Source: JAFEDN01 sp963832945 (GTDB taxonomy: Bacteria > Pseudomonadota > Gammaproteobacteria > Coxiellales > Coxiellaceae). From it: a stretch of 64,000 nucleotides of DNA. Below are positions 8,707-17,566 of the stretch, in pieces. Location: the NCBI GenBank assembly GCA_963832945.1, contig CAWHVV010000010.1, positions 186,001-250,000 of the forward strand. The letters run 5' to 3'. The notes under the pieces were generated by a model. The model was not told the DNA's origin. It did no database searches and worked only from the letters and a program-made list of their open reading frames with translations. Position numbers and translations under genes: made by a program. Each line of letters starts with the position of its first letter. Within the stretch, counting starts at the first letter, position 1.

Positions 8707-10251
8707 ATGCCGATTCTAAATTGGCTGAATAAAGAAGATACTGTGAAGGAAGCCAACCGGTGTGCCTACCGCCTATTGGAGCCGATTGATGACCTTTCTT
8801 ACGGTGATCCCAATACTGAAAATATACTCATTCAAGGTGATAACTTAGAAGCATTGAAAGCACTGATTCCCCACTATGCTGGGAAAATTAAATGTATTTT
8901 TATAGATCCTCCATATAACACCAAAAGTGCGTTTGAGCACTATGATGATAATTTAGAGCATAGTAAGTGGCTTTCATTAATATACCCTCGATTGGAATTG
9001 TTGAGAGAATTATTGTCCGAGGATGGCAGTATTTGGATTTCAATTGATGACAACGAAGCGCATTACTTAAAGATAATTGTTGACGAGATTTTTGGTAGAA
9101 AGAATTTTGTTGCCAATATAGTCTGGCAAAAAAAGTCATCGCCCTCTAATGATGCAAAATGGATATCTGATAATCACGACCATATTATTGTGTTCGCAAA
9201 AAGTAAAGCTCATTGGCGACCAAATAAACTAGATAGGACAGAGAAACAAAATTCTATATATAGGCATTCTGATGAATTTGATGGGATTGAAGCCAATGGA
9301 AATTTTTATGGTCGAGGTCCCTGGTTTCCGGGAGACATGACTGTAAAGACTATAAGTGAAAATAGTCTTTACAACATAAAAACTCCCTCAGGAAGAATAG
9401 TTAAACCAGCACATGGCCGCGCTTGGGTTTATACAAAAGATAAGTTTCAAGCATTATTAGTCGATAACAGAATAACTTTCGGAAAAAACAATAATAATAA
9501 GCCTTGTATAAAAAGATTTCTTACGGAAGTCGAAGCCTCAAAAATTGTCCCTAAATCAGTATGGCTTTATGAAGAAGTTGGTGAAAATAGGAATGCGCGG
9601 CAAGAAGTAAAAAAATTCGACATTAAAATACCTTTTTCAACACCAAAACCAGAACGTCTTCTGCAACAGATTATCCATATTGCCACAAATCAAGGCGACC
9701 TTGTTCTAGATTCTTTTCTAGGTTCTGGAACTACCGCAGCTGTGGCTCATAAAATGGGGCGACGCTGGATTGGTATTGAGTTAGGCGGACATTGTAAAAC
9801 GCACTGTGTTCCTCGCCTGAAAAAAGTTATTGACGGTGAGCAAGGTGGGATCTCGAAAGTAGTTAATTGGCAAGGCGGCGGCGGTTTTCGATTTTATCAA
9901 TTGGGCGAGAAATTATTCGATGAATCTGGCATAGTCAATCCGAATATTCGCTTTGAAATGTTAGCAGCTCATGTGTGGTATCTTGAAACAAAACAGCCTT
10001 TTTCAGCAAAAGAAAAAAGCCCACTTCTTGGGGTACATCAAGATACTGCTTATTATCTGCTTTATAACGGCATCCTAGGTGATCAAAGGCCTGATGGCGG
10101 CAATGTATTGACCTCTAAAATTCTTTCTCAACTACCTCGTTTAAAGGAGAAAAAAATAATTTATGGTGAAGCTTGTCGATTAGGTAATTTACGATTACAG
10201 CAAGAGCAAATTACCTTCAGACAAATTCCTTATGACTTAAGGAGATTTTGA
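8707..10251 (+). CDS. mod: Type III R-M modification methylase Mod
   Basis: A 514-residue adenine-N6 DNA methyltransferase of the beta class, transferring methyl from S-adenosylmethionine. The catalytic motif IV DPPYNT is near residues 67-72. The cofactor motif I DSFLGSGTT (about 334) comes after it, the beta-class order. The variable middle, about 130-310, is the target recognition region. A strong AGGAGG lies 7 bases before the ATG. It overlaps res by one base (TGATG). The IS1202-type element sits about 90 bases upstream, so native promoter sequences may be displaced. It could also be called a stand-alone methylase, but the adjoining res argues for type III. Confidence 0.93.
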   Translation: MPILNWLNKEDTVKEANRCAYRLLEPIDDLSYGDPNTENILIQGDNLEALKALIPHYAGKIKCIFIDPPYNTKSAFEHYDDNLEHSKWLSLIYPRLELLRELLSEDGSIWISIDDNEAHYLKIIVDEIFGRKNFVANIVWQKKSSPSNDAKWISDNHDHIIVFAKSKAHWRPNKLDRTEKQNSIYRHSDEFDGIEANGNFYGRGPWFPGDMTVKTISENSLYNIKTPSGRIVKPAHGRAWVYTKDKFQALLVDNRITFGKNNNNKPCIKRFLTEVEASKIVPKSVWLYEEVGENRNARQEVKKFDIKIPFSTPKPERLLQQIIHIATNQGDLVLDSFLGSGTTAAVAHKMGRRWIGIELGGHCKTHCVPRLKKVIDGEQGGISKVVNWQGGGGFRFYQLGEKLFDESGIVNPNIRFEMLAAHVWYLETKQPFSAKEKSPLLGVHQDTAYYLLYNGILGDQRPDGGNVLTSKILSQLPRLKEKKIIYGEACRLGNLRLQQEQITFRQIPYDLRRF

Positions 10252-12992
10252 TGTTACAGTTAAAAAACTATCAACAGCGCGCTGTCGATGTGTTGAGATT
10301 TTTTTTCCAGCGCTGTCGTAATAGCCAAAATGTAAATATAGAAGAAGCGTATCAGGAAACACTGCAGGAATTTAATCTTCGCACTGCTCCATATCGCTCT
10401 TACTACTTTAATCAAATACCTTATGTGTGTATTCGAATTCCGACTGGAGGTGGGAAAACACTGTTAGGTTCTTATGCCATCACTGTCAGTGCTCAAGATT
10501 TTTTGGCGCAAGATTATCCTTTGGTATTATGGCTTGTTCCAACTAACATGATTCGCCAGCAAACTGTCGAGGCGCTCAAAACACCAAGACATCCTTATCG
10601 GGAACAGTTAGATCAAGCATTTAAAGGTGAGGTTTACGTTTTAGATATTGAAGAGGTAGATCAAATCCGCCCACAAGATTTAGGCGCTAAAGCGATTGTG
10701 GTCGTGTCTACCCTAGCCAATTTACGTGTTACAGATACCTCTGCACGTAAAGTATACGCATATCGAGAAGATTTTGAACCTCATTTTGCTCGATTACCTG
10801 CAGATTATCTGGGAATCTCTTTGCTAGAAAGAGTCAGCTATGGTGATATTCATGAAAACGGGCTGAAGCCCTCGGCAGTAGGTGAAATTAAATATTCTTT
10901 TGCTAATTTGCTAGCAATTTATCGTCCTATTATTATTATGGACGAAGCACATAATGCACGTACTCCCCTCACTTTTGACACATTACAGCGTGTGTACCCT
11001 GCCGTTATTATAGAGTTTACTGCCACACCTAACACATCTGACACCAATGGCAGTAATATTTTATATCACGTATCAGCTGCAGAACTTAAGGCAGAAGAAA
11101 TGATTAAATTACCTATCATATTGACAGAGCATGCCCATTGGCAGGATGCTGTCCGCGATGCGATGCTGACTCGAAATCGTTTAGCCCAGGAAGCTATTCA
11201 AGATCAAGATTATATTCGCCCACTAGTTTTACTGCAAGCAGAAAACAAAGACCAGAAAGTTACTGTAGAAATTTTAAAAGATTATCTTATCAACGAATTA
11301 AAAATTGAAGAGAATAAAATTGCTATTGTGACGGGTAATCAGCGAGAACTTAACCAAGTTAACTTATTTTTACCAAGTTGCCCTATTGAGTATATCATTA
11401 CTATAGAGGCGCTCAAAGAAGGCTGGGATTGCTCTTTTGCTTATGTTTTCTGTTCGGTGAAACAAGTAAGTTCAAGCAGAGATGTTGAGCAATTATTGGG
11501 AAGAGTACTGCGCATGCCTTACGCTCGCCGCCGCATCATAGAAGACTTAAATCGTGCCTATGCCCATCTTTCATCTTCATCTTTTTCAAAAGCAGCCCAT
11601 GAATTAGCAGATAAATTAATCGCGATGGGGTTTGAGGAGTTGGAAGTTGCCTCTTTTTTGCGTCCTAAAAGTAATGAATTTTTACAATCGGATTTATTAG
11701 AAGATCATGGTTCTGAAGATCTTCAAATAAAGTTATATACGCCAGTTTTTTTCCGAGCAGAAGTTGAGAAAATGCCTGATATCAATTTGCTAAACGAAGA
11801 AGAGAAGCGTCGATTTTCTATTGTAGAATATGATAAAAAAATGGAGGTCAAAATATCTGGTCAAATATCAGAAGACATGAAAAATGTCGTTTATCAAGTA
11901 TTACGGGAAACTGAACGCCCAACTATTGAAAAAAAGGTGCGTTTACATAATCAAATCATTGAAAACATGGAACGCCCTTCTGAGCGAGGTATACTATTCA
12001 AATCATTGCCGCAATTATGCGTTTTAAATCAGGGAGAACTAGAGTTAGTCGAAAAAGAATTATTTCTAAAAGCAAGCCAGTGGAGCCTATTAGATTACCC
12101 TGCCCAATTATCTAAATTTTCTGTTTCTGAAACAGAAAATGCTTTTTATATTGATATAGAGGGAAAAAAAGTAGTATTTGGACTAGCAAATCAGAATGAG
12201 ACCATTAACTTAAATGATTCCTTTAGTGCAATCACTGAAAATGACTTGATTGGCTGGTTAGATCAAGAGATTAGAGATAAAGGAATACTTCAAAAAGAAA
12301 AAATAAAATTCTTATCTGCAATTATTCGTGATCTGATTTATGTTCAAGAAATTTCATTGACAACGCTAATTCGTCATAAATATCCATTGACGAATGCGAT
12401 TAAAGCCTTGATTGATAGTTATGAAAAGCAAGCGTGCAAAAAAGGCTATCAAGAATTATTGTTTGATTTATCTTCCCCCGTAGAGACGACACTGGCGTTA
12501 GGAGGCTATCCGTTCAAGCCTAATGGCTATCCTGCCCGTCCCCCGTATTATTCTGGAAGATACCAATTCAAACGCCATTATTATGATAGGATTGAAGATT
12601 TAAAGTCAGAGGGAGAAGAATTCGATTGCGCCCAAATTATTGACAGTCTTTCTGAGGTGAAACATTGGGTAAGAAATCTAGTTAGACGCGACCAAGCCTC
12701 CTTCTTTTTGCCACTTGCTCACCAATATTTTTATCCTGATTTTATTGCAGAATTACTGGATGGACGAATTTTGGTAGTGGAGTATAAAGGGAAAGCGTAT
12801 GAATCAAATGATGATTCAATAGAAAAACGCACGGTGGGTGAGTTGTGGGCAAAAAAAAGCCAAGGCAAATGCCTTTTCCACATGGCTGTAAAAAAAGATG
12901 CTCAGGGTAAAAATATTACACAGCAACTGCACGCAGTGATTACTAAAAAAGAGGGTTCTGTCAATGACGAATCAAAATCGAGTAGTATATGA
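10251..12992 (+). CDS. res: Type III restriction endonuclease subunit Res
   Basis: A 913-residue SF2 helicase-nuclease that works with Mod to cut unmodified DNA. ATG 10251 follows AAGGAG and overlaps the mod stop. Walker A PTGGGKT is near residue 63, the DEAH box IIMDEAHNA near 230, and the arginine-finger motif DVEQLLGRVLRMP near 415. The C-terminal PD-(D/E)xK nuclease has YPDFIAELLDGRILVVEYKG (about 827-846). Its end overlaps the next start as ATGA, so the three genes are coupled. Confidence 0.93.
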   Translation: MLQLKNYQQRAVDVLRFFFQRCRNSQNVNIEEAYQETLQEFNLRTAPYRSYYFNQIPYVCIRIPTGGGKTLLGSYAITVSAQDFLAQDYPLVLWLVPTNMIRQQTVEALKTPRHPYREQLDQAFKGEVYVLDIEEVDQIRPQDLGAKAIVVVSTLANLRVTDTSARKVYAYREDFEPHFARLPADYLGISLLERVSYGDIHENGLKPSAVGEIKYSFANLLAIYRPIIIMDEAHNARTPLTFDTLQRVYPAVIIEFTATPNTSDTNGSNILYHVSAAELKAEEMIKLPIILTEHAHWQDAVRDAMLTRNRLAQEAIQDQDYIRPLVLLQAENKDQKVTVEILKDYLINELKIEENKIAIVTGNQRELNQVNLFLPSCPIEYIITIEALKEGWDCSFAYVFCSVKQVSSSRDVEQLLGRVLRMPYARRRIIEDLNRAYAHLSSSSFSKAAHELADKLIAMGFEELEVASFLRPKSNEFLQSDLLEDHGSEDLQIKLYTPVFFRAEVEKMPDINLLNEEEKRRFSIVEYDKKMEVKISGQISEDMKNVVYQVLRETERPTIEKKVRLHNQIIENMERPSERGILFKSLPQLCVLNQGELELVEKELFLKASQWSLLDYPAQLSKFSVSETENAFYIDIEGKKVVFGLANQNETINLNDSFSAITENDLIGWLDQEIRDKGILQKEKIKFLSAIIRDLIYVQEISLTTLIRHKYPLTNAIKALIDSYEKQACKKGYQELLFDLSSPVETTLALGGYPFKPNGYPARPPYYSGRYQFKRHYYDRIEDLKSEGEEFDCAQIIDSLSEVKHWVRNLVRRDQASFFLPLAHQYFYPDFIAELLDGRILVVEYKGKAYESNDDSIEKRTVGELWAKKSQGKCLFHMAVKKDAQGKNITQQLHAVITKKEGSVNDESKSSSI

Positions 12993-14479
12993 CAATTGAA
13001 CGCGACCCAGACTACTTAAAAGACTTAGTAAAAGAGCTTTGCCGTTTGCCTAATGAAACTGAATGGGTTGAATTTAAGGAAAACAACTATGATCCCGATA
13101 AAATTGGGGAATATGTTTCAGCATTATCTAATTCCGCTGCCTTAAATCATAAACCCTATGCTTATTTAGTATGGGGTATTCAAGATAAAACTCATATCCT
13201 GGTAGGCACTCACTTTTCCCCAGCTAATCATAAAGTGGGTAATGAACCTCTTGAAAATTGGTTGCTGCATTTGCTAAATCCCAAAATTCATCTTTGTTTC
13301 TCCTCTCTGTCTATTGATAATTGCTCGATCGTGGTTTTGGAAATCGGGAAAGCCTTTAAAGAACCAGTGAAATTTAAACATGAAGAATACATTCGAATTG
13401 GATCTGTCAAAAAACGCCTAAAAGATTTTCCAGAAAAAGAGCGGCTGCTGTGGAAAAATTTTAATCAGACTTTATTTGAAAACGATTTGGCCGCTGAGTA
13501 TATTACGCCTGAAGAAGTTATCCGCTTACTGGACTGTAATGCCTACTTTAGATTACTGAAGCTGCCCATGCCTACTTTTCTGGAAGGGATTTTGGACGCG
13601 TTACATCAAGAATCAATGATTAAAAAAGGCAAACATGGGCGATGGGACATTTTAAATTTAGGCGCGATTCTATTTGCCAGAAATTTAAATAATTTTAATC
13701 AGCTACGCCGCAAAGCTGTTAGGGTAATACGCTACCCTGAAAATAATCGTCTCAAAACCATAGATGAAGTTGAAAACAATAAAGGATATGCCTGCGGTTT
13801 TGAAGAATTGATGGATTATATCGCTACTTTGATTCCATTCAATGAGGTCATTGAAAAAACACTACGAAAAAATGTGCCGCTATACCCCTTATTGGCTGTT
13901 CGGGAATTAGTCGCCAATGCTCTTATTCATCAAGACCTTACGATCACTGGCGCGGCCCCTATGATTGAAATTTTTAGTGATCGTTTGGAAATTACTAATC
14001 CAGGAAAGCCATTGCTGGAGGTGGATCGTTTCTTAGATAGCCCCCCGCGATCTCGTAATGATTCATTGGCTCGATTTATGCGTCGTGCTGGAATTTGCGA
14101 AGAAAGGGGCAGCGGTATTGATAAAGTAGTTGCTGAAACCGAATTTTACCAGTTACCGCCCCCTTTATTTGAGGTCGTAACAGATAACACCCGTGCAGTT
14201 TTATTTTCTTATAGACCGCTCGATAAAATGGATAAAAAGGATCGAGTCCGTGCCTGTTATCTTCATGCTTGTTTAAAATATGTAAAGCACGAGTATATGA
14301 CTAATACCAGTGTACGAGGACGTTTTGGTATCCAACAGAAAAATATGGCAATTGCCTCCCGTATCATTAAGGAAGCTTTGGAGACGGGTTTAGTCTGTGT
14401 TTATGGCGAAACGGCTTCAAAGAAACATAAGCGCTATGTTCCCTTCTGGGCTTCAGGAATAATTAAAAATCTTATTTGA
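12989..14479 (+). CDS. AlbA_2 (Schlafen-like) / HATPase protein in R-M operon
   Basis: A 496-residue protein. The N-terminal AlbA_2 (Schlafen AlbA-like) domain shows ETEWVEFKEN and a GxIxD-like VWGIQD strand (residues 20-150). A GHKL-type ATP-binding segment ELVANALIHQD follows near 306, then GICEERGSGIDKV near 370. The C-terminus is winged-helix-like. Such proteins are annotated as RecG-like ATPases or transcriptional regulators and recur beside defence genes. It starts inside the res stop (ATGA), so it is made with the R-M enzyme. A role as a defence accessory or control gene is inferred. Its stop lies in a 25-bp direct repeat. Confidence 0.85.
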   Translation: MTIERDPDYLKDLVKELCRLPNETEWVEFKENNYDPDKIGEYVSALSNSAALNHKPYAYLVWGIQDKTHILVGTHFSPANHKVGNEPLENWLLHLLNPKIHLCFSSLSIDNCSIVVLEIGKAFKEPVKFKHEEYIRIGSVKKRLKDFPEKERLLWKNFNQTLFENDLAAEYITPEEVIRLLDCNAYFRLLKLPMPTFLEGILDALHQESMIKKGKHGRWDILNLGAILFARNLNNFNQLRRKAVRVIRYPENNRLKTIDEVENNKGYACGFEELMDYIATLIPFNEVIEKTLRKNVPLYPLLAVRELVANALIHQDLTITGAAPMIEIFSDRLEITNPGKPLLEVDRFLDSPPRSRNDSLARFMRRAGICEERGSGIDKVVAETEFYQLPPPLFEVVTDNTRAVLFSYRPLDKMDKKDRVRACYLHACLKYVKHEYMTNTSVRGRFGIQQKNMAIASRIIKEALETGLVCVYGETASKKHKRYVPFWASGIIKNLI

Positions 14480-14582
14480 TGGTTATTTGATTATAAGTAG
14501 TTTTTTCAACCTAATATAGATAAAAATCAATATTTATCAACAAGTTAAAAATTTATTCTTATTTGATGGTTATTTGATTATA
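14471..14582 (+). repeat. 25-bp direct repeat spanning the AlbA_2 gene stop
   Basis: A 25-base sequence beginning CTTATTTGATGGTTATTTGA occurs at 14471-14495 and again at 14558-14582. The first copy contains the gene's final codons and TGA stop. The spacing of 87 bases suggests a local duplication or deletion scar at the operon end. Confidence 0.8.
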
Positions 14583-14840
14583 GGGGTAAAAGGATTAAAC
14601 CTATTAAATAAGTTGGACTAAGCTTGCTGGCTTATGATGAACTTAAAGAGAAACTCGCGATGAAATCTGAATTTAGGCATTTTTCAAATACTTCTCTATC
14701 GCTCATTCAAATAAAGTAATCAGTCTGGCCAACACTTCTTCCATCACCGATTTTGGCACCCGCTCTATCTTCCTTCCCCGGCGCACGGCTAAACCCATTG
14801 AGCATGGTTGGTCACATCGCACGACGCTTCTATAGAGTAA
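14583..14840. other. Intergenic stretch with repeat and short ORF remnant
   Basis: It holds one arm (14606-14650) of the repeat that flanks the HNH-type gene. On the minus strand, 14706-14826 is an open frame of about 40 residues ending ERVPKSVMEEVLARLITLFE, immediately downstream of the HNH-type gene stop and without its own good start. I do not recognise it; it looks like the tail of a lost gene. Confidence 0.4.
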
Positions 14841-16011
14841 TTAAGCTTTTATAAAAGGTCTCAATTTAGCCATTACATGATCGATAATTTTTTTCATATG
14901 CTCTTCATTTAGTATTTCACCTTCTTTAGCGCCACAGTTTTCAAACCCATAACTTACTGCATCATCTAAAATTTTATTTATCAAATTCTTTTGGTTATTT
15001 TGTACTGCTATTTTCAATGGAATATCAAATGCTTTCTGCATATATTCGTGACAACTTTTTTCACCATGATATAGCGACTCTAAGTTTTCTTTTTCTATAT
15101 GAATTTCAAAATGTAAATCAATTTTTTTTCCTAAAATAGGATCAATTGCATAAATATCATGTATTTTTTGACCAAGATATGAATCAGAAAGACAAATTAC
15201 AACACGAAAAATACTAAAAAGCTCAACGTATCCGAGTAATAAATTACTTTCATTATAGTTGCTAATCGCTACACAGTGGAAAATTTTATCTTTCGGTCTG
15301 TTTAAGATTAAATCTCTATCATAAAAAAAGCCAAAACAAATTTTAGCATTTTCTGCCGTTAAATATTCAATTGCATTTTTACAGAACTCTGAACCAATTT
15401 TATTTTCAACAGCAAGTACTATAGCTGATTTTATTAATGATCTCATTGCGTCACTATCGCCAAAAACAGCACGAAAAATTAAGGGGCCTTTTAAAAATAA
15501 TGATTCTTCTTTGAAGGAGGATTCATCAGTATTGATATTTGGGTATTTTCTCCTAAGACATTTCATAATTTCCCTTGCTTCAGACATTGAGGAAGCTTTA
15601 ATTTTTATACTTTTACCTTGATCGTTTTCAATTTTTTCGACACTAGGTCGTGGTAATGTAATTTTCCCATCATGATGTAGGCGAATTTTTTCCCCACTTA
15701 TTGTATCAAAGTTTTTGGCTGGACTTTTCCCTCTTTTTCGATTAGTCTGAAAAATCAAATTCCAAGGATTTAATTGTTGAGAAAGAATAGAATCCCAAGT
15801 GCTTCCTTTTTGATTGTTACATTTCACACACATGACCCCTTTAACTTTTTTTCTTCCTCCAATAGCATTCAAAATCAGATGCTCATTAGAATCATTTGCA
15901 TTGTTCAGCGGAATTTTGCATAAAAAACAACAAAATTTTTTAATTATCATCGGTCAAAACCTATATTAAAAAAATAAGTTGGGCTAAACTTGCTTATGAT
16001 GAACTTAAAGA
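14606..16011 (+). repeat. Imperfect direct repeats flanking the HNH-type gene
   Basis: 14606-14650 and 15972-16011 both read AAATAAGTTGG-CTAA-CTTGCT then TATGATGAACTTAAAGA, with few differences and a short gap. Weaker similarity extends upstream (AAACCTAT). They bracket the gene at 14841-15950, as if it had been added as a cassette or lies between duplicated ends. Confidence 0.65.
14841..15950 (-). CDS. HNH-type zinc-finger nuclease-like protein
   Basis: A 369-residue protein. The N-terminus has a treble-clef HNH layout: CFLC (residues 8-11), SNEHLILNAIGGR (about 21-33) and CVKCNNQKGS (about 41-50). The remaining 300 residues are not recognised and may be a sensor or target-binding domain. 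HNH_5-type proteins of this plan are found in restriction and phage-defence islands, which fits the neighbouring R-M operon. It is convergent with that operon, AT-rich, and has no clear Shine-Dalgarno before ATG 15950. Nuclease activity is inferred from the motif only. Confidence 0.65.
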   Translation of the reverse strand: MIIKKFCCFLCKIPLNNANDSNEHLILNAIGGRKKVKGVMCVKCNNQKGSTWDSILSQQLNPWNLIFQTNRKRGKSPAKNFDTISGEKIRLHHDGKITLPRPSVEKIENDQGKSIKIKASSMSEAREIMKCLRRKYPNINTDESSFKEESLFLKGPLIFRAVFGDSDAMRSLIKSAIVLAVENKIGSEFCKNAIEYLTAENAKICFGFFYDRDLILNRPKDKIFHCVAISNYNESNLLLGYVELFSIFRVVICLSDSYLGQKIHDIYAIDPILGKKIDLHFEIHIEKENLESLYHGEKSCHEYMQKAFDIPLKIAVQNNQKNLINKILDDAVSYGFENCGAKEGEILNEEHMKKIIDHVMAKLRPFIKA

Positions 16012-16192
16012 ACATCGCCTTTAGCATGCTTAGGGATGAGATATTAACAAAATTTTTTGGATAACTTAAATCAAGCTAATGAACGGTCTACTGACAGAAA
16101 AACAAGCATCAATAATAATTGAAGCGACACTCCCCCCGTGCTATTAAACAAACCACATATAACTTCAAAGAACGCCAAGCTTTTAGATGGCT
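15951..16192. other. Intergenic region, no recognised gene
   Basis: It contains the second arm of the repeat pair (15972-16011). No RNA gene or convincing reading frame was seen on either strand. Confidence 0.5.
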
Positions 16193-16513
16193 CTAACTTA
16201 ACCTGGAATTTAAATTTCCTAAAACGATATCACGAATAGAGTTATAATCCTTAGGTGGCCCATCATATAAAACATGAGAATCTATTTTTTTACATTGTTT
16301 ACATTGATAAAAGTTATTTAAAATCGCTCTATTAGCACCAAATTCGGTACCATACCTTTGGGCATTGGGCTGCATATTAGCTCCACAGCCTGTACATTTT
16401 TTCTCAATGTGTCTGCCCAAAGTAAAATCATGAGAATGATCGTAAGGATGGTGACACCCTTCGAGACATATATTGCCCCATCCGAAAATTTTAGCGAATT
16501 CCTCACTTGACAT
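16193..16513 (-). CDS. Small Cys/His-rich protein of unknown function
   Basis: A 106-residue product from ATG 16513, preceded by GGGAG at a 5-6 base spacing; an ATG at 16552 has no such site. Paired cysteines CTGCG and CKQCKK and a CLEGCHHPYDHSHD cluster suggest one or two zinc sites. I do not recognise the family. It is the last gene before the tRNA-Lys end of the island. Confidence 0.55.
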   Translation of the reverse strand: MSSEEFAKIFGWGNICLEGCHHPYDHSHDFTLGRHIEKKCTGCGANMQPNAQRYGTEFGANRAILNNFYQCKQCKKIDSHVLYDGPPKDYNSIRDIVLGNLNSRLS

Positions 16514-16554
16514 AAATTCTCCCGTTAATATTATTTTTGTTAAATGATCCATTT

Positions 16555-16757
16555 TAATGAATTTAATTAATATGTTGGGGCTGAATAATTAAAAATCAAG
16601 CGTAAGGAGTACTATATGTGCAGGTTCTTCTATTAAAGTCTATAAAGTTCTATTAACTTCTCGCTTTAATTTATTATTTTCTTGGCACGGTTACACCCAG
16701 ATTACACCCAACCTTACCAGTTTAAAAAATTTGTTAATCTAAGTGTTTGATTTATAA
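16555..16757. other. Island end with integrase arm-site-like motifs
   Basis: Between 16626 and 16715 the sequence has repeated TTCTAT blocks and GGTTACACCCAGATTACACC, about 50 bases from the tRNA end. The same arrangement (GATTACACCAAAATTACAC, then about 50 bases, then the 42-bp repeat) precedes 6648. A third similar motif is at about 6828-6846. They look like arm-type binding sites of a lost tyrosine recombinase; this is an inference. Confidence 0.45.
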
Positions 16758-16830
16758 TGGGCCGGGCGAGATTCGAACTCGCGACCAACGGATTAAAAGT
16801 CCGCTGCTCTACCGACTGAGCTACCGGCCC
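16758..16830 (-). tRNA. tRNA-Lys (anticodon TTT)
   Basis: The minus strand folds as a complete cloverleaf of 73 bases. The acceptor GGGCCGG pairs with CCGGCCC, D-arm GCTCAGTCGGTAGAGC, anticodon stem-loop CGGACTTTTAATCCG with anticodon TTT, T-arm TCGCGAGTTCGAATCTCGC-like, discriminator A. The CCA tail is not encoded. Its 3' 42 bases are duplicated at 6648, marking it as the integration target. Confidence 0.97.
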
Positions 16831-17034
16831 AATTTTGGTTTGCGGGTCGTTCACGATGACATTTCCCTGGGAAAATGACTTCTGCGAAGCCCATGAAAAA
16901 TGCATCATACCTGTTTCTAATAAAAGCACAAGAGTTTTTTAAAAAACGATCATTTTTAGTCCATTGTTTAATAAAATATTTATATGGAATTTCCGGTATT
17001 GTCAACGCCTTTATGGACCCCTAATCTCCATATC

Positions 17035-17439
17035 ATGAAATTAAACCGGGGGTTTTCTTTACTTGAACTCTTGATCGCGATAGTCATTATTACGATCCTG
17101 GTCACTATCGCCTATCCATCTTACACTAGTTACCTCGCAAAAGGTCGCCGCGCCCAGGCTATGATAGATCTGCTTTATATGGCTAGCCAACTGGAATCCT
17201 TCTATACAATGCAAAATACTTATCAGGGAGCAGCGCAAAGCTTAGGTCTTAAATCCACCACAGACGATCATAACTATCAACTCGTCATCCAGTCTACGTC
17301 AGACTCCCACTATAATCTGGCCGCAGTGCCCAATAGCACGCAGGCAGCCATAGATTCATCCTGCGGCACACTCACTCTCAACGAACTCGGCGAACGCGGG
17401 GATACCGGCACGCTAACACCCGAAAAATGCTGGCAATAG
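17035..17439 (+). CDS. pilE: Type IV pilin-like protein, PilE family
   Basis: 134 residues from ATG 17035. The prepilin signal is MKLNRGFSLLELLIAIVIIT: a short basic leader, cleavage before Phe by prepilin peptidase PilD, and Glu5 of the mature protein. A membrane helix follows, then a globular domain with Cys near the C-terminus (SCGTL, KCW) that could form the pilin disulfide. The length and the TLTLNELGERG end resemble PilE minor pilins of Legionella and related bacteria. It stands alone, without other pil genes nearby. The ATG at 16984 would put about 17 residues before the basic leader and is unlikely. Confidence 0.85.
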   Translation: MKLNRGFSLLELLIAIVIITILVTIAYPSYTSYLAKGRRAQAMIDLLYMASQLESFYTMQNTYQGAAQSLGLKSTTDDHNYQLVIQSTSDSHYNLAAVPNSTQAAIDSSCGTLTLNELGERGDTGTLTPEKCWQ

Positions 17440-17566
17440 CCATCAAACACGAACCCTGGACACCCTATCAGCGGAAATGATTGATTCCAGTCAGTGAATC
17501 CAAAAATTCTTTAAAAAAATCTTTCATTTAATAATTCCTTAAGGTTTGGCTGGGATAATTGATGTT

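Larger units (their letters stand above)
6648..16799. mobile_element. tRNA-Lys-borne genomic island with type III R-M
   Basis: The island is bounded by the 42-bp direct repeats at 6648-6689 and 16758-16799, about 10.1 kb. Contents: an IS1202-type insertion, mod-res-AlbA_2 operon, HNH-type gene and a small Cys-rich gene, all AT-rich relative to the neighbouring housekeeping genes. No integrase gene is present, so the island is probably no longer self-mobile or is mobilised in trans. Confidence 0.75.
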
